From Synchiropus splendidus (taxonomy: Eukaryota; Chordata; Actinopteri; Syngnathiformes; Callionymidae): a stretch of 64,000 nucleotides of DNA. The notes under the pieces were generated by a model, which searched no databases, was not told the origin of the DNA, and saw only the letters and a program-made list of their open reading frames with translations. Location: the NCBI RefSeq assembly GCF_027744825.2, contig NC_071348.1, positions 21,299,563-21,363,562 on the forward strand. Reading direction: 5' to 3'. Made by a program: the position numbers and the translations under genes. Positions 63,273 to 64,000 of the stretch are shown here, piece by piece (positions within the stretch are counted from its first letter, which is position 1; every line of letters begins with the position of its first letter).

Positions 63273-63589
63273 ATCTTCTTGCAACTGGGCTCACCGAAAC
63301 CAAATTAAACGGCACCACACCCCAACATCTCCAAAAAAAAAACCAAAAACAAAAAACAAACACCGGATGATAACTAGGATAGGCTGATACAAAAACCTGC
63401 ATCGAGCCTAACTACAGACTGTATAAAATTGATAAGTTGTTGAATTTACACCTGTGTCATATCCGTGTTGTTTGGTTGCTGTTTCTGTTAAGATAAAGTG
63501 GCCAATGTGTGATGAATGCATGAGAGTAAGCTTTACGGTTAAAATTAACGTCAAATCACTGTCTAGGGAGTCAAGACGGAAATATTCTA
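63273..63589. other. No gene recognised (after truncated pol)
   Basis: Starts with an A-run (63333-63360). It contains neither the integrase catalytic core nor any other domain that I can identify. Confidence 0.4.
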
Positions 63590-63799
63590 ATGTTTCATTT
63601 CGTTCAACACACACAACATGAACAAACCATTTACCTGGCCCCTATCAATTCTGCCTTTCAAGACCTCGACACCACCATAAGAAACCTGGTTACCCCTTTA
63701 ACTCGTGTTTGGTCAGGAGCCAATACCCTGCTAATATCCATAGTCAGCGTCAGCTTCATTCTCTCTCAGAACAATAAAAGATCTCAAGGAGTCGTTTAA
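63590..63799 (+). pseudogene. Possible envelope fragment with a membrane helix
   Basis: A 69-codon frame with a hydrophobic segment (ANTLLISIVSVSFIL) followed by a polar tail, downstream of the truncated pol. Position suggests env, but no signal peptide, cleavage site or fusion region is visible. Sequence from 63800 to 64000 has no long frame. Confidence 0.3.
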
Positions 63800-64000
63800 T
63801 CGCTGTTAGGAGTTCAAACCAAAACTAAAGAACACTCAAGAAGACTTAATGTAGAAGGAGTTCTCTTCAACCTAGAGGAGGACCCCATACAAATTCCAAC
63901 ACTCATGATGCAAGCGCTCCTCCAAAAGCAGAATATGGCTCCACCTTGATACAAGTTCAAAGGTCAACTATTATCTCTCTCACCAAAAGAACATATCTAG

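Larger units (their letters stand above)
55709..64000 (+). mobile_element. Endogenous retrovirus 2, partial, running out of the window
   Basis: LTR-like region, primer-binding-site candidate, long leader with 154-bp repeats, gag-pro-pol frame and a 3' region with a small hydrophobic frame. No 3' LTR is visible before the window ends. The coiled-coil Gag and the gamma-like protease/RNase H/integrase pieces point to a fish endogenous retrovirus, but I cannot name the genus. Confidence 0.65.

Overview
This window looks like repeat-rich DNA from a teleost fish (inference). It carries multi-kilobase remnants of the element classes that crowd fish genomes: Polinton/Maverick (adintovirus-like) DNA, DIRS tyrosine-recombinase retroelements, BEL/Pao and Ty3/Gypsy LTR elements, two endogenous retroviruses, L2/Rex1-type and RTE/Rex3-type LINEs, piggyBac, and several minisatellite and satellite arrays. 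I see no bacterial-style operons, rRNA or tRNA, and no clear single-copy host gene. Almost every recognisable reading frame belongs to a mobile element, and most are broken.

Layout. 1-3200: two tandem copies of a cassette made of a (GT)n run, a 50-bp minisatellite and a partial exon. 3200-7563: degenerate repeats, then a cluster of predicted exons that all share phase 1 (4446-7563), ending with the full version of the duplicated exon. 7782-16614: Polinton copy 1. PolB, ATPase and two small genes lie on the plus strand; protease, major capsid, pVI-like protein, penton and integrase lie on the minus strand. The integrase is broken by a LINE fragment. 16718-19660: piggyBac pieces interleaved with a Gypsy pol. 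19730-40425: a mosaic of DIRS fragments in both orientations, three arrays of a ~188-bp satellite and a nearly complete LINE (33431-36545). 40426-43500: 5'-truncated retrovirus on the minus strand. 43507-48121: Polinton copy 2 in the opposite orientation to copy 1. It keeps two upstream genes, integrase, penton, pVI-like protein and the start of the capsid gene. 48128-55307: a Gypsy LTR piece and a BEL/Pao element. 55700-64000: a second retrovirus with a long leader and one large gag-pro-pol reading frame that has lost its reverse transcriptase.

How the parts relate. The two Polinton copies explain each other. Copy 2 shows the integrase segment that copy 1 lost, and copy 1 shows the distal genes that copy 2 lost. 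In copy 1 the replication and packaging genes converge on the virion genes, the usual Polinton arrangement. The DIRS pieces and satellite arrays form a large imperfect inverted structure: satellite next to DIRS 5' sequence occurs at 22150-24560 (plus) and again at 38810-36534 (minus). The most unusual item is the phase-1 exon cluster directly upstream of PolB on the same strand. It has alternative terminal exons, and one of them encodes a SUMO-interacting-motif-like sequence.
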